Origin: Apostichopus japonicus
Lineage: Eukaryota > Echinodermata > Holothuroidea > Aspidochirotida > Stichopodidae
Assembly: GCF_037975245.1 (NCBI RefSeq)
Contig: NC_092572.1
Span: 23,730,489-23,794,488, forward strand
Length of the DNA stretch: 64,000 nt
Direction of reading: 5' to 3'
The notes under the pieces are model-generated. The model saw only the letters and a program-made list of their open reading frames with translations, had not been told where the DNA came from and ran no database searches. The translations under genes were made by a program, and so were the position numbers. Every line of letters starts with the position of its first letter. Within the stretch, counting starts at the first letter, position 1. This document shows, in pieces, positions 36,201 through 45,490 of this stretch.

Positions 36201-39200
36201 TTTCATATGTATTTTATTCCTTTGTTTCTGTCTCCCTTTCAGCTGTCCAGCTCTCGTGACAATAGTCTGGTTCCTTCGGAGCTATGTGGAATGTTCGAGC
36301 CACGCTAAGATCCGAGGTTACGAATCAGTATTATCAGTAGCCAGTTCGTTTAGTATAAAGTCAAATGTTCTTTTATAGTTTAGGCAAGTCCGAGTCCTTT
36401 TTCTTATAATATTGTGGGCGTATTTCCTCGTTAGTTTGAATCCCTCTAAATTATTACTCTAAACTCATTAAAAGGTTGGGAACACAGTGTTTGCGTCGGA
36501 CGATATTATCGCCGCACCCTGCGGGTTTATTCTTGTATTAGTGACGCGGGGGTGGCTTCGATTTGGGTTGAATTTTCCCCGAGGCAGCGCCTACGTATTG
36601 TAGATTTAGAACTCGTAATTATATGTTTGGCCACAGACTTCCTAGGTACGTCTCATTATTATTTATGTAAATTATAAGCTGAGATTTATGTGGATTTGTA
36701 ATGTCATTAATTAAATATTAGTGAAGTATTATTTGACCACCTTTCTACATTATTATTATTGGAGGTCACTGCGATGACCTCAAGTATTAATTTGGTTTGT
36801 AGACACCTGCCCAAAGGTGGGCATCGGTTTTGTATTAAATGTATTAAAATTTAATTTATTTGTTCGTGTTTTATTGGTTCAGGTCGTGTTAACTTGTAGT
36901 TGCCCCACATTCATCCTGACATATAGGGTGGCCGACAGTGGCCCTATCGAACCCACAGCCGCTCGGCTATTTACAACCTCGTTGGGGGCGCTAAATCCCA
37001 CAAAGTTCCAGCAAGTAAAAAATATCCTATTGGGTAGCTGTAGTTTGACTGGCATAAATCACAATGCAACTACTATACATTTTTAGCTAAACATAGCATG
37101 CGAAGTTAGGAAACAAGCAAAGCTGTGTTATACCACAATAGTAAGCATGTAGACAGACAACTTAGGCCTACAATTGACATGCCATTTTGTCCCAAATTGA
37201 ATTCACTGGTGCACAAGTTGTACATTAATACTACAAGTATGCCTATTGTTAAATGTTCATGGTTTTAATGGTCAGGACAAACATTTTACATTTGTTTAAA
37301 ATTACATAGGAGTCATTTCTCCTTGCCGGTACACAGTGTAGAGTCTATATATATATATAGCTTTTGAAACTGGCTGTAAAAAGTTTGCACTGAAGTTTTC
37401 TGATATCTGCCAAAACTTGTAAAATCACAGTAATAGTTGTACTCTACACAAATTTTCGATTCCACGTGTACCAAATTTACCGTTACTAAAGCAACTAAAA
37501 ATGTCATATTTGTTTGAAAAGACAATGGAGTCAGTTTTGTTTCGCTAAGATCTCTAAGAGCATACACACAGTGTGTGTACTCTGTGACCATATTATGAAA
37601 TATGACTTAGAAAAATGTGCCCGTAAATTTGCTCCAATCTGGCAAAATTTGTAAAATGTAACTAATATTTATGACCTATAACTTTTTTCGCATGCAATTA
37701 TGTGAAAGGTGTTGATTCTAACCTACCAGGTTAGAATCCATTCATATCTGTCCCTAATTTCTACTACATACACACAGTGTGTACAGTAGTCTACAATCTA
37801 TTTTTTTTAAATTGAATGTAAATATTTTGCCCTGAAATTTTCTTAAATCCTGCAAATTTTGTAAGCTGTCACTAGCAGTTGTGTTCTACTCAAAAGTTCG
37901 CATCCACTTATACCAAATTTCTGAAATCTAGACTGCTGAATAATTCAAATAAAGTTGTTCAAAAATTAAGAGAATTTCTTGCTCACTTCTTCTACACTTG
38001 TTGCACACAACTTCTGAAAGGTAGGTTAACCATTTCTATTTATTATTTTTTTTTTTTGCATTTGAAATTCATTTAGTTTTGCCAAATTTGTAAAACAATA
38101 GTTATAATTGTTAACAAAACAAATGTTCGCATTCACTTATATCAAGTTTGTCTACTTTATTTGACTAGCTGATGAATCTAGCCTTTAATTCCTATTTTTT
38201 TCTTCCTATTTTTATCACAATCCTGCTGTACTTACCATACTGTACTCTCTCACTTCACCAGTGATGGCTACTGTTAACAACCTGCTTACATCAACAATCC
38301 TGATTCTATATGAGTCATTAACATCAAATGACATCAGTTGTTGACTGTCAGAGAGAGAGTAAACAACGACATGGAGGTCGTCCCATAAAATATAAACCAG
38401 ACCACTAACAGTGATACTGCGTGCACGTGAGTAGCCTGGTGCTTTATACTCATGTACAATCTTTCCCTCCATGTTGTTTCTAATAGCTCTCCACGTACCA
38501 CCTGTAGATATAAACAGATTATTTCCATAAACTGTTATATCTTTAGGATAATATTCTTGTAATCCTTTCAAGATGATTGTCTTGATTTGATTTAAACTAA
38601 AATCAAACACAATCACCTCGTTAGACTCATACAAACCAATAAATATCTCCCCCTCTCTGACAGTCACACACTCGGCTTTTTTATCGTGTAATAGGTTGAC
38701 TGTGTGTGATGGTTCACTGTCGTCTGCCTCAATAGTATAAACCTGAACGATATCATAGCACACAGTAACTATACGTGAATCATCCAAGAATGAAACACGG
38801 AGGTAGTACGGCCATCTTGAACGATTGAATAGTTTAGTGAACAACTGAGTCATTAATGGCGACGAAGAATCAGGATTATTTAACGTAAACAGGTCTATGA
38901 ATGATAATGCCCCGATATTGAATCCGCTCACTGCCAGCTTGTTACCGCGTACAGCCATATCAGTGACCACCCATTTATGTTCTGTTGTATATCTTGATAT
39001 GGTATCGCTACATACACTGCAATGGAAAGGAAAAAGTGCAAATACAGGTCAGTCGCAAGCCTGCGTCTCCATGGTAACAAGTAATATTAGCGAAGATTTT
39101 GGCTAATAAAGATCATATTCACGAAGTAAGCAACGGATGAAAAAAGGATCGTACTTTCGAATGCTACGTACGTAGAGACACTATAACTCCATTAAATTAT

Positions 39201-40218
39201 TTGGTTTCTTTTACTTGCGGAGGGCAGTATATTGATCTACTGGCGTTTGGATATAAGCCTATATATATACTTATCTCAATGTCTAATCGAAAAATATTAT
39301 TTTGGAGTTTTTGCCAAGCAAACACAAAAACCTTTTTAAAACGTTTCGTCTATTGGTTTGATAACGTTTTTTTGTGGTGTAATAAATATGTCACGAAAAC
39401 GTTTTCAGGCTATTATTTCAAAACATTTTTCGTTAAAACTTTAATATAATATTAATATCTCATAAAAACGTTATGCCGACGTTTTTATAACACCACATTT
39501 AACGTTATAAAAATATATTTTGGAGGCTCTTTTAAAATGTTATGATAACGTTTTGTGTTTGCTGGGATGGTGATCGGATGGTCATGGATACGATGAATAG
39601 TTGCATTAGCACGTACTTATTTCCGATTAAAGGCAGAAGAGGAATGGAGTTCATTTGTGTACAAATGTGAGCCTAGCTATAATATAGTACGTACTACTGA
39701 TCGAGCGATCAATGTGCACAACATAACACTATATCACAGGTGGTTTCGTACTGTTGTCTGGAATGTGATAGAAATTTCGCGGTACGTATATAATTGTCGC
39801 CATTAGTCAAATTATTACTTATTCAGGAACAATTCACGTTATGCAATTTTTCTTGTGGGTATTAATTGTAGAAATAACATAAAATACAAATATATGAGTT
39901 GCTTTGGCAAAATGTCTGCAATGTTTAAAAAGATGACGGCACTTCTCGCACATTTAATTTTTTAGCAGATTGGGAGTATAGCTATAGCATGCTCGTGTGG
40001 GAATTATAATTTTGATACTGTAGGACATGTTGATTTAGAAGGGGGAAAAAAAGAAAAAAAACATTTTTGGGATGGCTCGTACAAAGCATGGAGAATATGG
40101 ACTCGATCATTTGTGATGATTATGATGAAGCACTGCTTGCAGGGTTGTGCTTACATTACTGTTAAATCATCCTTTTTCTCTTTACCGGATAAATTGCAGT
40201 AAACTTTATTTATAACTT

Positions 40219-40260
<42 letters not shown>

Positions 40261-40369
40261 CTTATATATTAGTCACTTTAATGAATTACAACAATGATAA
40301 ATAAGAATAAAACTACATTGAAAATATTCATACTTACGGGGAGAGTTTCGATACATTCTTGCTGGCCAT
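18251..40369 (-). CDS. Gene model: beta-propeller / DED-like / ZU5-UPA-Death protein
   Basis: This is a reconstruction from splice sites and phase, in minus-strand order: 40369-40338, 39016-38236, 33358-33112, (optional micro-exons), 24546-24223, 22654-22425, 22253-22110, 20590-20447, 19168-19112, 18502-18251. Without micro-exons the exons total 2211 nt, 736 codons plus stop, with every junction in frame. Including all six micro-exons adds 157 residues. ZU5-UPA-Death chains occur in PIDD1, UNC5 and ankyrins. Here the N-terminal half is a propeller-like domain plus a DED-like fold, with no ankyrin, leucine-rich or transmembrane segment seen. The product is probably a cytosolic death-fold adaptor; the function is inferred. 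Exon skipping and additional exons are possible. Confidence 0.7.
18503..19111. other. Intron
   Basis: Intronic by the gene model; no other feature seen. Confidence 0.6.
19112..19168 (-). CDS. 57-nt linker exon of the death-fold gene
   Basis: Acceptor ctctttccacag, 19 codons opening GNQSTGEISDST and ending CILE, donor GAG|GTATTT. It is phase 0-0, so it can be included or skipped without disturbing the frame between the UPA and Death-domain exons. The polar, Ser/Thr-rich content suits a flexible linker. Confidence 0.65.
20447..20590 (-). CDS. Exon: end of UPA region of the death-fold gene
   Basis: Acceptor tttctttttaag, 48 codons, donor GAG|GTATGT, phase 0-0. The sequence opens EIPWRSIALSEERVEPFVLH and ends FEIEME. 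Its position between the UPA core and the Death domain, and the P-W / pF-V-L pattern, fit the last strands of UPA or the following linker. The fold assignment is by context. Confidence 0.72.
20675..21547 (+). repeat. Long repeat with about 130-bp tandem units and terminal hairpin
   Basis: The left end tggtttcgatgat (20675-20687) is the inverse of the right end atcatcgaaacca (21535-21547). The right end also forms a hairpin: ggttacgat / tatc / atcgaaacc. Between them lie about five diverged units of tgaccccaaatgacctttga...cttgagatatcgtgtttacaag and then a CA-rich microsatellite. The layout matches 15953-17374 with different sequence, and it lies in an intron of the death-fold gene. Confidence 0.65.
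21548..22109. other. Intron
   Basis: Intronic by the gene model, AT-rich, nothing else recognised. Confidence 0.55.
22110..22253 (-). CDS. Exon: UPA region, second part
   Basis: Acceptor tatttccatttcag, 48 codons opening ILKWNQDMKPERRFHLTFLK, donor AAA|GTAAAT. It is phase 0-0 and continues directly from the preceding exon that ends in GEPN. UPA domains alternate hydrophobic strands around an ...L.W... motif, as seen here. Confidence 0.78.
22425..22654 (-). CDS. Exon: UPA domain, first part
   Basis: Acceptor gtaaacttgacag, 230 nt, donor CCAAAT|GTAATT; starts phase 1, ends phase 0. It encodes QRPRWEERPLSPYIFHRSKC, then CWVKIVIDD, AKNLVVFAAKKI and VEVGYYEDIPERGE. The AK-L-VVF pattern followed by VxVxYYxDxPE is the conserved UPA core found after ZU5 in UNC5, PIDD and ankyrins, where it packs against ZU5. 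That the ZU5 and UPA exons are adjacent supports the identification. Confidence 0.82.
23231..23384 (-). pseudogene. Decayed copy of the 151-nt X exon
   Basis: Acceptor-like ttttaaag, then an open frame with LVTYSKGLNDLKFCMKYKNK, which aligns with VTLSNNEHQSLEICFKYKQ of the X exons at 27003-27153 and 29762-29912. The homologous donor is replaced by a run of ten G (23211-23220 on the plus strand). It starts in phase 0, so it cannot follow the ZU5 exon (phase 1). Probably a remnant. Confidence 0.55.
24223..24546 (-). CDS. ZU5-domain exon
   Basis: Acceptor actattttcccctcag, donor GAAGAAG|GTATGA, phase 1-1. The protein opens WKPPDTMKIKSSISGKGG and continues LLQIPNTGIKLVFPPKAV, then IEVKIVPPS, VVLELLPNGLQFKREVSLTLP and KAKVYVSHHEEG. 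The G-G-L-L-I-P-x-T-G-I-x-L-x-FPPxAV block and the LxPxGLxFxxxVxLxLPH block are classic ZU5 motifs. ZU5-UPA modules act in autoinhibition and, in PIDD-like proteins, lie near an autoprocessing site; no HFS-type site is visible here. The frame also runs open upstream into a decayed X exon, so an earlier acceptor at 24573 is possible. Confidence 0.88.
24574..24720 (-). pseudogene. Decayed X exon abutting the ZU5 exon
   Basis: This aligns with the X exons at 27003-27153 and 29762-29912 but has a 1-nt deletion near 24640, so only its 3' half (NNKHQSLEFCLKSKQMILSG) is in the ZU5 frame. Only 27 nt separate its donor-equivalent (CAG|GTACC) from the ZU5 acceptor, too short for a spliceable intron; read through, those 27 nt are in frame. 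Confidence 0.6.
24721..25579. other. Intron, partly repeated downstream
   Basis: Intronic by the model. Much of it is paralogous to 27160-27680 and 29920-30440 (same ttacttcaaaagatacaaa and tgcaggcattgactt-like words), showing the local duplication reached here at lower identity. Confidence 0.6.
25580..25654 (-). CDS. Micro-exon R1 (75 nt, phase 1-1)
   Basis: Acceptor ctttgtag, donor GAAG|GTGGGT. It encodes GKGRYPSIHMPSS then MRKGREE. It is the most diverged of six related micro-exons and nearest the ZU5 exon. It inserts 25 residues without frameshift between any phase-1 donor and the ZU5 exon. Confidence 0.55.
26000..26135 (-). pseudogene. Decayed X exon, third copy
   Basis: Matches the X exon nucleotide sequence (gaacatcaaccagtggaatatt... 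cttcaggtgcc) but has in-frame stops and a shifted frame. A relic at the left edge of the tandem duplication. Confidence 0.6.
26279..26359 (-). CDS. Micro-exon R2 (81 nt, phase 1-1)
   Basis: Acceptor ttccttgtag, donor AAAAG|GTGCAT. It encodes GEGSKSTIDIFSST then RRLTIEEKEK, 27 residues. Ser/Thr-rich then basic-acidic, with no recognised domain. The cassette period to R3 is 311 bp. Confidence 0.6.
26593..26670 (-). CDS. Micro-exon R3 (78 nt, phase 1-1)
   Basis: Acceptor ttccttgtag, donor AAAAAG|GTGGGT. It encodes GEGSKSSIDIPSSTLLKRK then LTVEEEK, 26 residues. Splice sites and frame are intact. Confidence 0.62.
27003..27153 (-). CDS. X exon, unit 1 (151 nt, phase 0-1)
   Basis: Acceptor ggggtgctatcag, donor TTTTCAG|GTACCA. 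It opens MRSLNHTKFKLTKTAT and continues ICFCKDGSFSVTLSNNEHQ, ending EICFKYKQIIFSG. The fold is not recognised; the strand-like alternation (DGSFSVTL...LEICFKYK) suggests part of a beta domain. Starting in phase 0 and ending in phase 1, it could substitute for, but not follow, the DED-like exon. Confidence 0.5.
28728..28808 (-). CDS. Micro-exon R4 (81 nt, phase 1-1)
   Basis: Duplicate of R2, encoding GEGSKSTIDIFSST then RRLTIEEEEK. Acceptor and donor intact. Confidence 0.6.
29042..29119 (-). CDS. Micro-exon R5 (78 nt, phase 1-1)
   Basis: R3-like, encoding GKGIKSSIDRPSST then KRKLTVEEEK. One C-to-T change (plus strand) at the donor makes AAA|GTGGGT instead of AAG|GTGGGT. GT is kept, but the exonic -1 G is lost and the split codon becomes Ser, so splicing may be weaker. 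Confidence 0.55.
29352..29429 (-). CDS. Micro-exon R6 (78 nt, phase 1-1)
   Basis: R3-like, encoding GEGSKLSIDIPSST then KRKLTVEEEK. This extra cassette of unit 2 accounts for the roughly 310-bp difference in unit length. Confidence 0.62.
29762..29912 (-). CDS. X exon, unit 2 (151 nt, phase 0-1)
   Basis: The encoded protein is identical to the unit-1 X exon, with the same acceptor and donor. Unknown fold; phase logic as for the unit-1 copy. Confidence 0.5.
30160..30206. repeat. (ATC)n microsatellite
   Basis: An uninterrupted run of about 15 atc units in unit 2. The equivalent in unit 1 is shorter and interrupted by atgatc. Confidence 0.9.
31451..31514 (-). CDS. Candidate 64-nt exon (phase 0-1)
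   Basis: Acceptor gcttttcag, coding FDWPEHTFLIELEWSLIGNE then L, donor TTAG|GTATGT. Only phase 0 is open. Starting in phase 0 and ending in phase 1 makes it interchangeable with the DED-like and X exons but not combinable with them. Short, with no recognised domain; rated on splice signals alone. Confidence 0.42.
31722..31990 (-). repeat. Dispersed repeat related to 3522-3853
   Basis: In inverse orientation, carries cgatggttaggctac, ttcccattgacttagt and acatgtggtcgaag as in the 3.5-kb tandem family; one full unit and the start of another. Confidence 0.65.
33112..33358 (-). CDS. DED-like death-fold exon
   Basis: Acceptor tattttttctgcag, 247 nt, donor GGAAGAA|GTAAGT; phase 0-1. The protein opens PPDVLTLLHESLKKVFAEM, continues SDCENLANIFIFPLKHVKAI and ends DLLVELENKGIVQSALTDEL then CENLGALNILTG. 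The six amphipathic segments and the DLLxxLExKGIVxxxxLxxL pattern resemble a death effector domain; a CARD is the main alternative. Death effector domains recruit caspase-8-like or adaptor partners, but the partner is not known here. Confidence 0.7.
33359..34330. other. Intron
   Basis: Intronic by the model. A minus-strand open frame (33988-34191) contains a short internal duplication, tgagataacctgttgaccc (near 34058 and 34099), but lacks splice or domain support. Confidence 0.5.
34340..35760 (+). repeat. Long repeat with about 305-bp tandem units
   Basis: About four diverged units with cattaatattcatgagatg, agggcacatctac, attcaacttgtgtttgttgaga and atttatgaggtaaa. It ends with a cacatacacgcgcacat-type tract and ggtaactgagccttcggcactgtaacc, which can form an imperfect hairpin. 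Similar layout to 15953-17374 and 20675-21547. No matching left terminus identified. Confidence 0.6.
35761..37350. other. Intron, partly GC-richer, unassigned
   Basis: The 36060-37050 part contains cctcgttgggggcgctaaat and is locally more GC-rich than its surroundings, reminiscent of LTR-retrotransposon ends. I could not define two LTR termini, a primer-binding site or a TSD, and it stays unassigned. Confidence 0.4.
37350..38170 (+). repeat. Diverged tandem repeat, about four units
   Basis: Units share (c)caaaacttgtaaaatcac, gttgtactctacacaaa, ttcgattccacgtgtaccaa and cacacagtgtgtac. Noncoding, directly 3' of the propeller exon in the intron. Confidence 0.6.
38236..39016 (-). CDS. Beta-propeller-like exon
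   Basis: Acceptor cctttccattgcag, 781 nt, donor CAGTATG|GTAAGT. It is entered after two codon nucleotides and ends on a codon boundary. About 260 residues show repeating four-strand blades: VVTDMAVRGNKLAVSGFN, SRIVTVCYDIVQVYTIE, AECVTVREGEIFIGLYESN, YPKDITVYGNNLFISTGG, ARSITVSGLVYILWDDLHVV and IRIVDVSRLLTVAITGEVRE. The pattern (hydrophobic strand, x-x-x-G-x-L/I-x-I/V) is typical of NHL/WD-type propellers with five to six blades visible. No catalytic residues are evident; ligand or protein binding is the likely role. Confidence 0.8.
39314..39565. mobile_element. Short MITE-like repeat with imperfect TIRs
   Basis: The left end ccaagcaaacacaaaaac and the right end gttttgtgtttgctgg are inverse with one indel. 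The interior repeats aacgttttaa-type words in both orientations. No TSD established; no coding. Confidence 0.55.
40207..40273. repeat. (TA)n microsatellite
   Basis: Alternating ta/at tract between exons 1 and 2 of the death-fold gene. Confidence 0.9.
40338..40369 (-). CDS. First coding exon of the death-fold gene
   Basis: The minus-strand ATG at 40369-40367 has context AAAGACGATGG. It encodes MASKNVSKLS plus two nucleotides of the next codon, then donor CCC|GTAAGT. The propeller exon supplies exactly the missing nucleotide (CC|T). A pyrimidine-rich acceptor-like site (atgtatttcttctccag) at about 40420 could mark an upstream 5'UTR intron. Short, so rated on phase agreement and splice quality. 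Confidence 0.65.
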
Positions 40370-42330
40370 CGTCTTTGATTTTGTGTGCAAATTTTCAATT
40401 CGTAATAGATTCCGATCTGGAGAAGAAATACATGTTTACGAAATCAAAAGGACTGCATTTGTCGGTTCATTGGATCTTGGTCGCCAATAACTATTTATAA
40501 CTAAATGACCATTTATTTAAATGAAATTTATAACTGCAGTTTTGTGCCTTTCGACATATGACTGAGATAATGTAATTAGTTGGGATGTGAGTGGAGCGTG
40601 TATGGGGAGAAAGTTTCACTGTACCAAAACTGATTGTGAAAAGAAAAACTTTGTTTGTATATAACGAAACTTCTATTGATATTTTAGTTACAGCATTTGT
40701 ATGCATTTGTGTAAGATGTGATGATATTATGAAATGTTATTAGAGAAACAATGTACAGTAAAGGCTATTCATACACACGGATATTACAATTCCACAATGC
40801 AAGTTACCAGTATATTGACCCTCCTTGGTTCCTGTCTTCATGTCACGTCAACTCCCCCCCCCCCCCCCCCTCTCTCTCTCTCTCTCACTCATTTGATGAA
40901 CAATACAACAAGACTCTCTCACATACTATCCATACTTGCTACAATGTAACAAATGGTGGCAGACTGTATATTTACGTATTTTGTTTATACTCCTGTCGGG
41001 TTCTGTTACCATGGATACAGACTGCATAAATTATGACACAGATGAGAAGCTTTAATATTTATGTTGATAGATAAGCATTAATATTCTTCGATTTAAATTT
41101 CCAGTAATAAATTCAAAACTTATGTGCTAAATAAAAAACAAGAAGGGAATGAACGCAGTCCGCTATGACATCATCACTATGGCTCATAAAGTTTGAAGTT
41201 CGTGAATCTTGAATTTGAGAGATCTAGTAACCTGTGATATTTCATGTCAATACAAATGCATTCAAACAATGTAGTTTACAACACTATCAGCTATTTTGTT
41301 GTTTGTCATACACATAGTGTTTAATAAATCAAATTTTCTTGCAATCTTGCTATGTAATCAACTTAATCATCCTGGATATTCTTGACTTGGAATATAGTTA
41401 ACCAACAGTTTACCTCATTTTGTCCTTATACCTCATTTGATCACGTGACATTTGGAATTTTACAATAATAAATGCAGTGTAGACATGTGGTCTGCAATAC
41501 TTGCTTATTTTTAAAGGATTCAGTCGTAATATTATTTGGTATATGAATAATGGCAACAATGCTGTTTAGGTTATTTGACCTTTGACCACCAACCCTATGA
41601 TGACATTAGTCATGCAGGCACTACATCCAATACCCATGTACACACCCAGCAAGTTTGAAGTCAATCGATCTTACGGTTTAGGAGTTTTTGATTCACACAC
41701 ATACACGAACACATATTACTTATTGACCCCCCCCCCACTTCAAAGACGTAAGTCCATCCTATGTTCTTTTGCTATCCTAGGTTACCCTCCCCCCCCCCCC
41801 CATTAAGTAAAACCAACTCGTCAGGTGTTATTTTAGTACCTTAAAGGGGTGTGAGGTGGGCAGCAACTTTAGTTATATAATTCTTCCAAAAATTTACTAG
41901 AGATTACAATTTCTCATCGTCAGTACACTCCGTTTAGGGATAAGATTATAAGAAAGCTATACTGTCTGAAGTAAAGGAATTAAACAAACATTTAATACTC
42001 CCACACTTCATTTCTTTATTTGTCCACACACCTTAAGATACTCCATACCCCATTGTACAAGTCAAATAATTACACACGGTTTTACTAAAGCACTGCTGTA
42101 CAACATTACACGTCACTGGTTACCACAGAAATTATTCATCAGATGAAAGCCCAATTTAGGCTTTGTGAAGTAGTGCCGTTTGAGTAAGATCATTGAACTG
42201 TGCAACAATTGCACCATTGGGGATTCCCAAATGTTGCAACCTAAGCTCAGAGTTATGGAAGTACTTCTAATTACTAAATTTAATCACTTTAAAGTTTTGC
42301 AGAAAATTGTCGAACGGTTTACTGAAAAAA
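40370..42330. other. Upstream flank of the death-fold gene
   Basis: Contains poly-C/CT tracts (40853-40886 and 41788-41800) and a short block at 41570-41710 (tgacctttgacc...cacacatacacgaac) related to the long hairpin-ended repeats. Promoter elements were not resolved. Confidence 0.45.
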
Positions 42331-42334
42331 TTAT

Positions 42335-42353
42335 CCATTTGAACTATATATAT

Positions 42354-42412
<59 letters not shown>

Positions 42413-42513
42413 TATACTGTACATATATATGTATGTATGTATGTTTATATATATGTGTGTATGTAAATATGTATGTATATATATATATATATATAAATAT
42501 ATATGTATATATG

Positions 42514-42544
<31 letters not shown>

Positions 42545-42570
42545 ATATATATATATAATTATTTATATAC

Positions 42571-42612
<42 letters not shown>

Positions 42613-42625
42613 TTATATATTTTTT
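42335..42625. repeat. AT-dinucleotide microsatellite, about 290 bp
   Basis: ta/at repeats with tatgtatg interruptions. Translated frames are IYIYIY-type and not genes. Confidence 0.95.
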
Positions 42626-42629
42626 TACA

Positions 42630-43620
42630 CACACAGACACATACAAGACATTCTTTGAAACACAAACCACCAATGGGAACACTGGCCATGTTATTCGTCT
42701 TAAAAACAACACAGCAACAACAACTAATAATGAAGACGACAACATTTAATGTGAAACATATACCTCTGGTGGCCTTAATTGATCTCCAATATGTCGTCAA
42801 ATCTACTCAGGCCATAAAAAATTGAAATAGGTCTATATTTAAAACAATTTAACAAAATGTTAACAAAAGTATGCTAACGTGTCCACTGCAAAATTTTGTA
42901 ACTGAATGAAATTGATAAAATAATGCAGACTTCTATTCTGGTTTAGGCTATACTCACTGACAGTTACAGTTTGCTGGCGTGACTTATCTGTATGACTGGT
43001 ATCGTTTGGATGTATGTATTGGACAAGATGGTGGTACTAGACTGGTGTTGTGTCAGTACAGATGGTGCACTAGGCTGCTGATGTATTGGTAACAGATGGT
43101 GCACTAGACTGGTGATGTATCGGTACAGATGGTGCACTAGACTGGTGACAGGTGACAAATGTAGGGATCCACTAACAAGAGAGAACACACTTAAGTCTGC
43201 TGGTAAGAGGAACAAAGCGATTGAACCAAGAGGCAGATCGAAACTTGTCAAAATGAATTTGCAAACTGTTTCATTAAGCAGATTAATTTTAACAGGTCTT
43301 ACCAGCACGTTCTACGAAAGAGGAACTAAATAGCAAAGTCAGTTACACCCAAACTCAAGCTAGGGTTCGGTGAGCATTTTGAATGAGTAAGGGTTATTGC
43401 CATATGTAGCCATTGTAAATCATTTCGAGGTGAAAAATATTTTTGTTCTTCGTGTGAATACGGACCGTGACAAGCAATATGCCCAGTCTTTAGCATTCAG
43501 CGAGTAACTTACAAAATATAGAACATAATAAAAGCCCACGCGCTAATCACATGATATGCAGGGAGGAAGTAGCAGTAACTGGTCCGAAAGTGTCGCATTC
43601 TAGCTAAAGAAGTCAACAAG
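42630..43620. repeat. Local duplication P, copy 1
   Basis: Aligns with 44530-45490 (offset near 1.9 kb): cacaaaccaccaatgggaac, gacagttacagtttgctggcg, ggatccactaacaagagagaac and the 3' part aaaagcccacgcgctaatcac. It carries a 33-nt minisatellite (tggtgcactagactggtgatg...) at about 43030-43150 with more units than copy 2. A donor-like GTGAGT on minus near 42957 is present in both copies; no complete exon resolved. Confidence 0.75.
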
Positions 43621-43939
43621 TAACACTGTAGTTGCATGATGATCAAAGTGTGGTTGAGTCCTTGCCCAGTTTGCATCTTCTGCTTGTCGTCTGAGGCCAG
43701 ATAATGAATAACAGGTTCCTCAAACGTTTACATTGTATGAAAAAACTCATCAATTGTTGTCTAGTAACAGATGTGTAATTATTTTATTTATTTATTTAAC
43801 CTTCTCTTGTTGCTTGCTGTATACTTTGAGACATATACATGGACAATGTGTGTGTATTTTGGGGAGAGGGGAGAAAAGTTATATATAATAACCAAGTACA
43901 TTTTAAAACTGCAAGTTTTGTGCTCATAATTACTAAGAT

Positions 43940-44440
43940 GCAGTAGGCCTTGTGAACTATGTCACCATGTTACCATGTTAGTACTTTTACATCTTTGTGT
44001 CAAATACAACATAAGGCCTAAGAGAAGTGAAGAAGACTGCTACCATAATGAGATTATTAGTATAATCTAGACCTTATTAAATATTGAAATTAAAGTATTG
44101 TAATGGACTTTATGAGAAATTGCCAAAAAGGATGGTATTGATATGAAAAATTTTGATCTTGTGAAAAATATTTGTTGCCGATAGTCCACTGTAGAGAAAA
44201 GAGTTCTTTGCACGCTCTTGATTGATGATGACATCTCATAGAACAGGTGAAGATATATCTTTGTGTACCAAAAGAGGCAAGACTGGCTCATATTATGCCT
44301 GGTGATTTAACTAAGTACTAGTTAGAAATGAAATGACTATAGGAAAATTAAACAAGGGAGTATACTACAGACTAAGTCTACTACTGACTAACACTGACTT
44401 GGTCAGTAGAGATATACGGTATAAATATGTAAAATGACAT
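43940..44440. repeat. Local duplication Q, copy 1
   Basis: Aligns with 48440-48830: tgaactatgtcaccatgttacc, aaaccttattaaatattgaaatt and gcctggtgatttaactaagta. It lies between the two copies of P, so the region has undergone more than one rearrangement. Confidence 0.75.
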
Positions 44441-44529
44441 TCTTGATTCAAGCAAATATATGCGGGTGTGTGTGTACGCATAAAACTATAGCGGCCTGCT
44501 GACTTATTTATACACACACACACGTACAT

Positions 44530-45490
44530 ATATATGAAATACAAGAAATTCTGTGAAACACAAACCAGCAATGGAAACACTGGCCATGTTATTCTTATTA
44601 ACTATCAACTAATAGTGAAGACCACAACATTGAATGTGAAACATATCCCTCTAATGGCCTTAATTGATCTCCAATATGCCGTCAAATGTTGAAACATTTT
44701 CAAATTGCCCTGACCAAGACATCATGATCTAAGAATTTCAAACTACTCACGCTCTTCAAAAATTGGAATAGGTCTATATTTAAAACAATTTAACAAAATG
44801 TTAACAAAAGTAGGTTGACGTGTCTACGGCAAACTTTTGTTAACCGACTCAAATAGATTAAATGATGCAGACTACTATTTTGGTTTGGGCTATACTCACT
44901 GACAGTTACAGTTTGCTGGCGTGACTTATCTGTCTGGCTGGTATCGTTGGATGTATCGGTACAGATGTAGCATAAGACTGGTGTTGTATCGGTACAGGTG
45001 GTGCACTAGACTGGTGACTGGTGACAAATATAGGGATCCACTAACAGGAGAGAACACACTTAAGTCTGCTGGTAAGAGGAACAAAGCGATTGAACCAAGA
45101 GGCAGATCGAAACTTGTCAAAATGAATTAGCAAACTGTTGGAATGAGCAGGTTAATTTTTAACAGGTCTTACCAGCACGGTCTACGAAAGAGGAACTAAA
45201 TAGCAAAGTCAGTTACACCCAAACTCAAGCTAGGGTTCGGTGAGCATTTTGAATGAGTGAGGGTTATTGCCATATATAGCCATTGTAAATCATTTCAAGG
45301 TAAACAATATTTTTGTTCTCCACGTGAATACGGACCGTAACAAGCAAAATGCCCAGTCTTTAGCATTCAGCGAGTAACTTACAAAATATAGAACATAATA
45401 AAAGCCCACGCGCTTATCACATGATATGCAGGGAGGAAGTAGCAGTAACTGGTAAGAAAGTGTAGCATTCTAGCTAATGAAGTCAACAAG
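44530..45490. repeat. Local duplication P, copy 2
   Basis: See copy 1 at 42630-43620. It has fewer units of the 33-nt minisatellite and several small indels. Confidence 0.75.

Noticed and set aside
36060-37050. Possible solo LTR
   Set aside because: GC-richer with an LTR-like cgttgggggcgc end, but no matching terminus, TSD or primer-binding site could be shown.
42335-42580. Long open frame of alternating Ile/Tyr residues
   Set aside because: It translates a TA microsatellite; no domain, no splice context.
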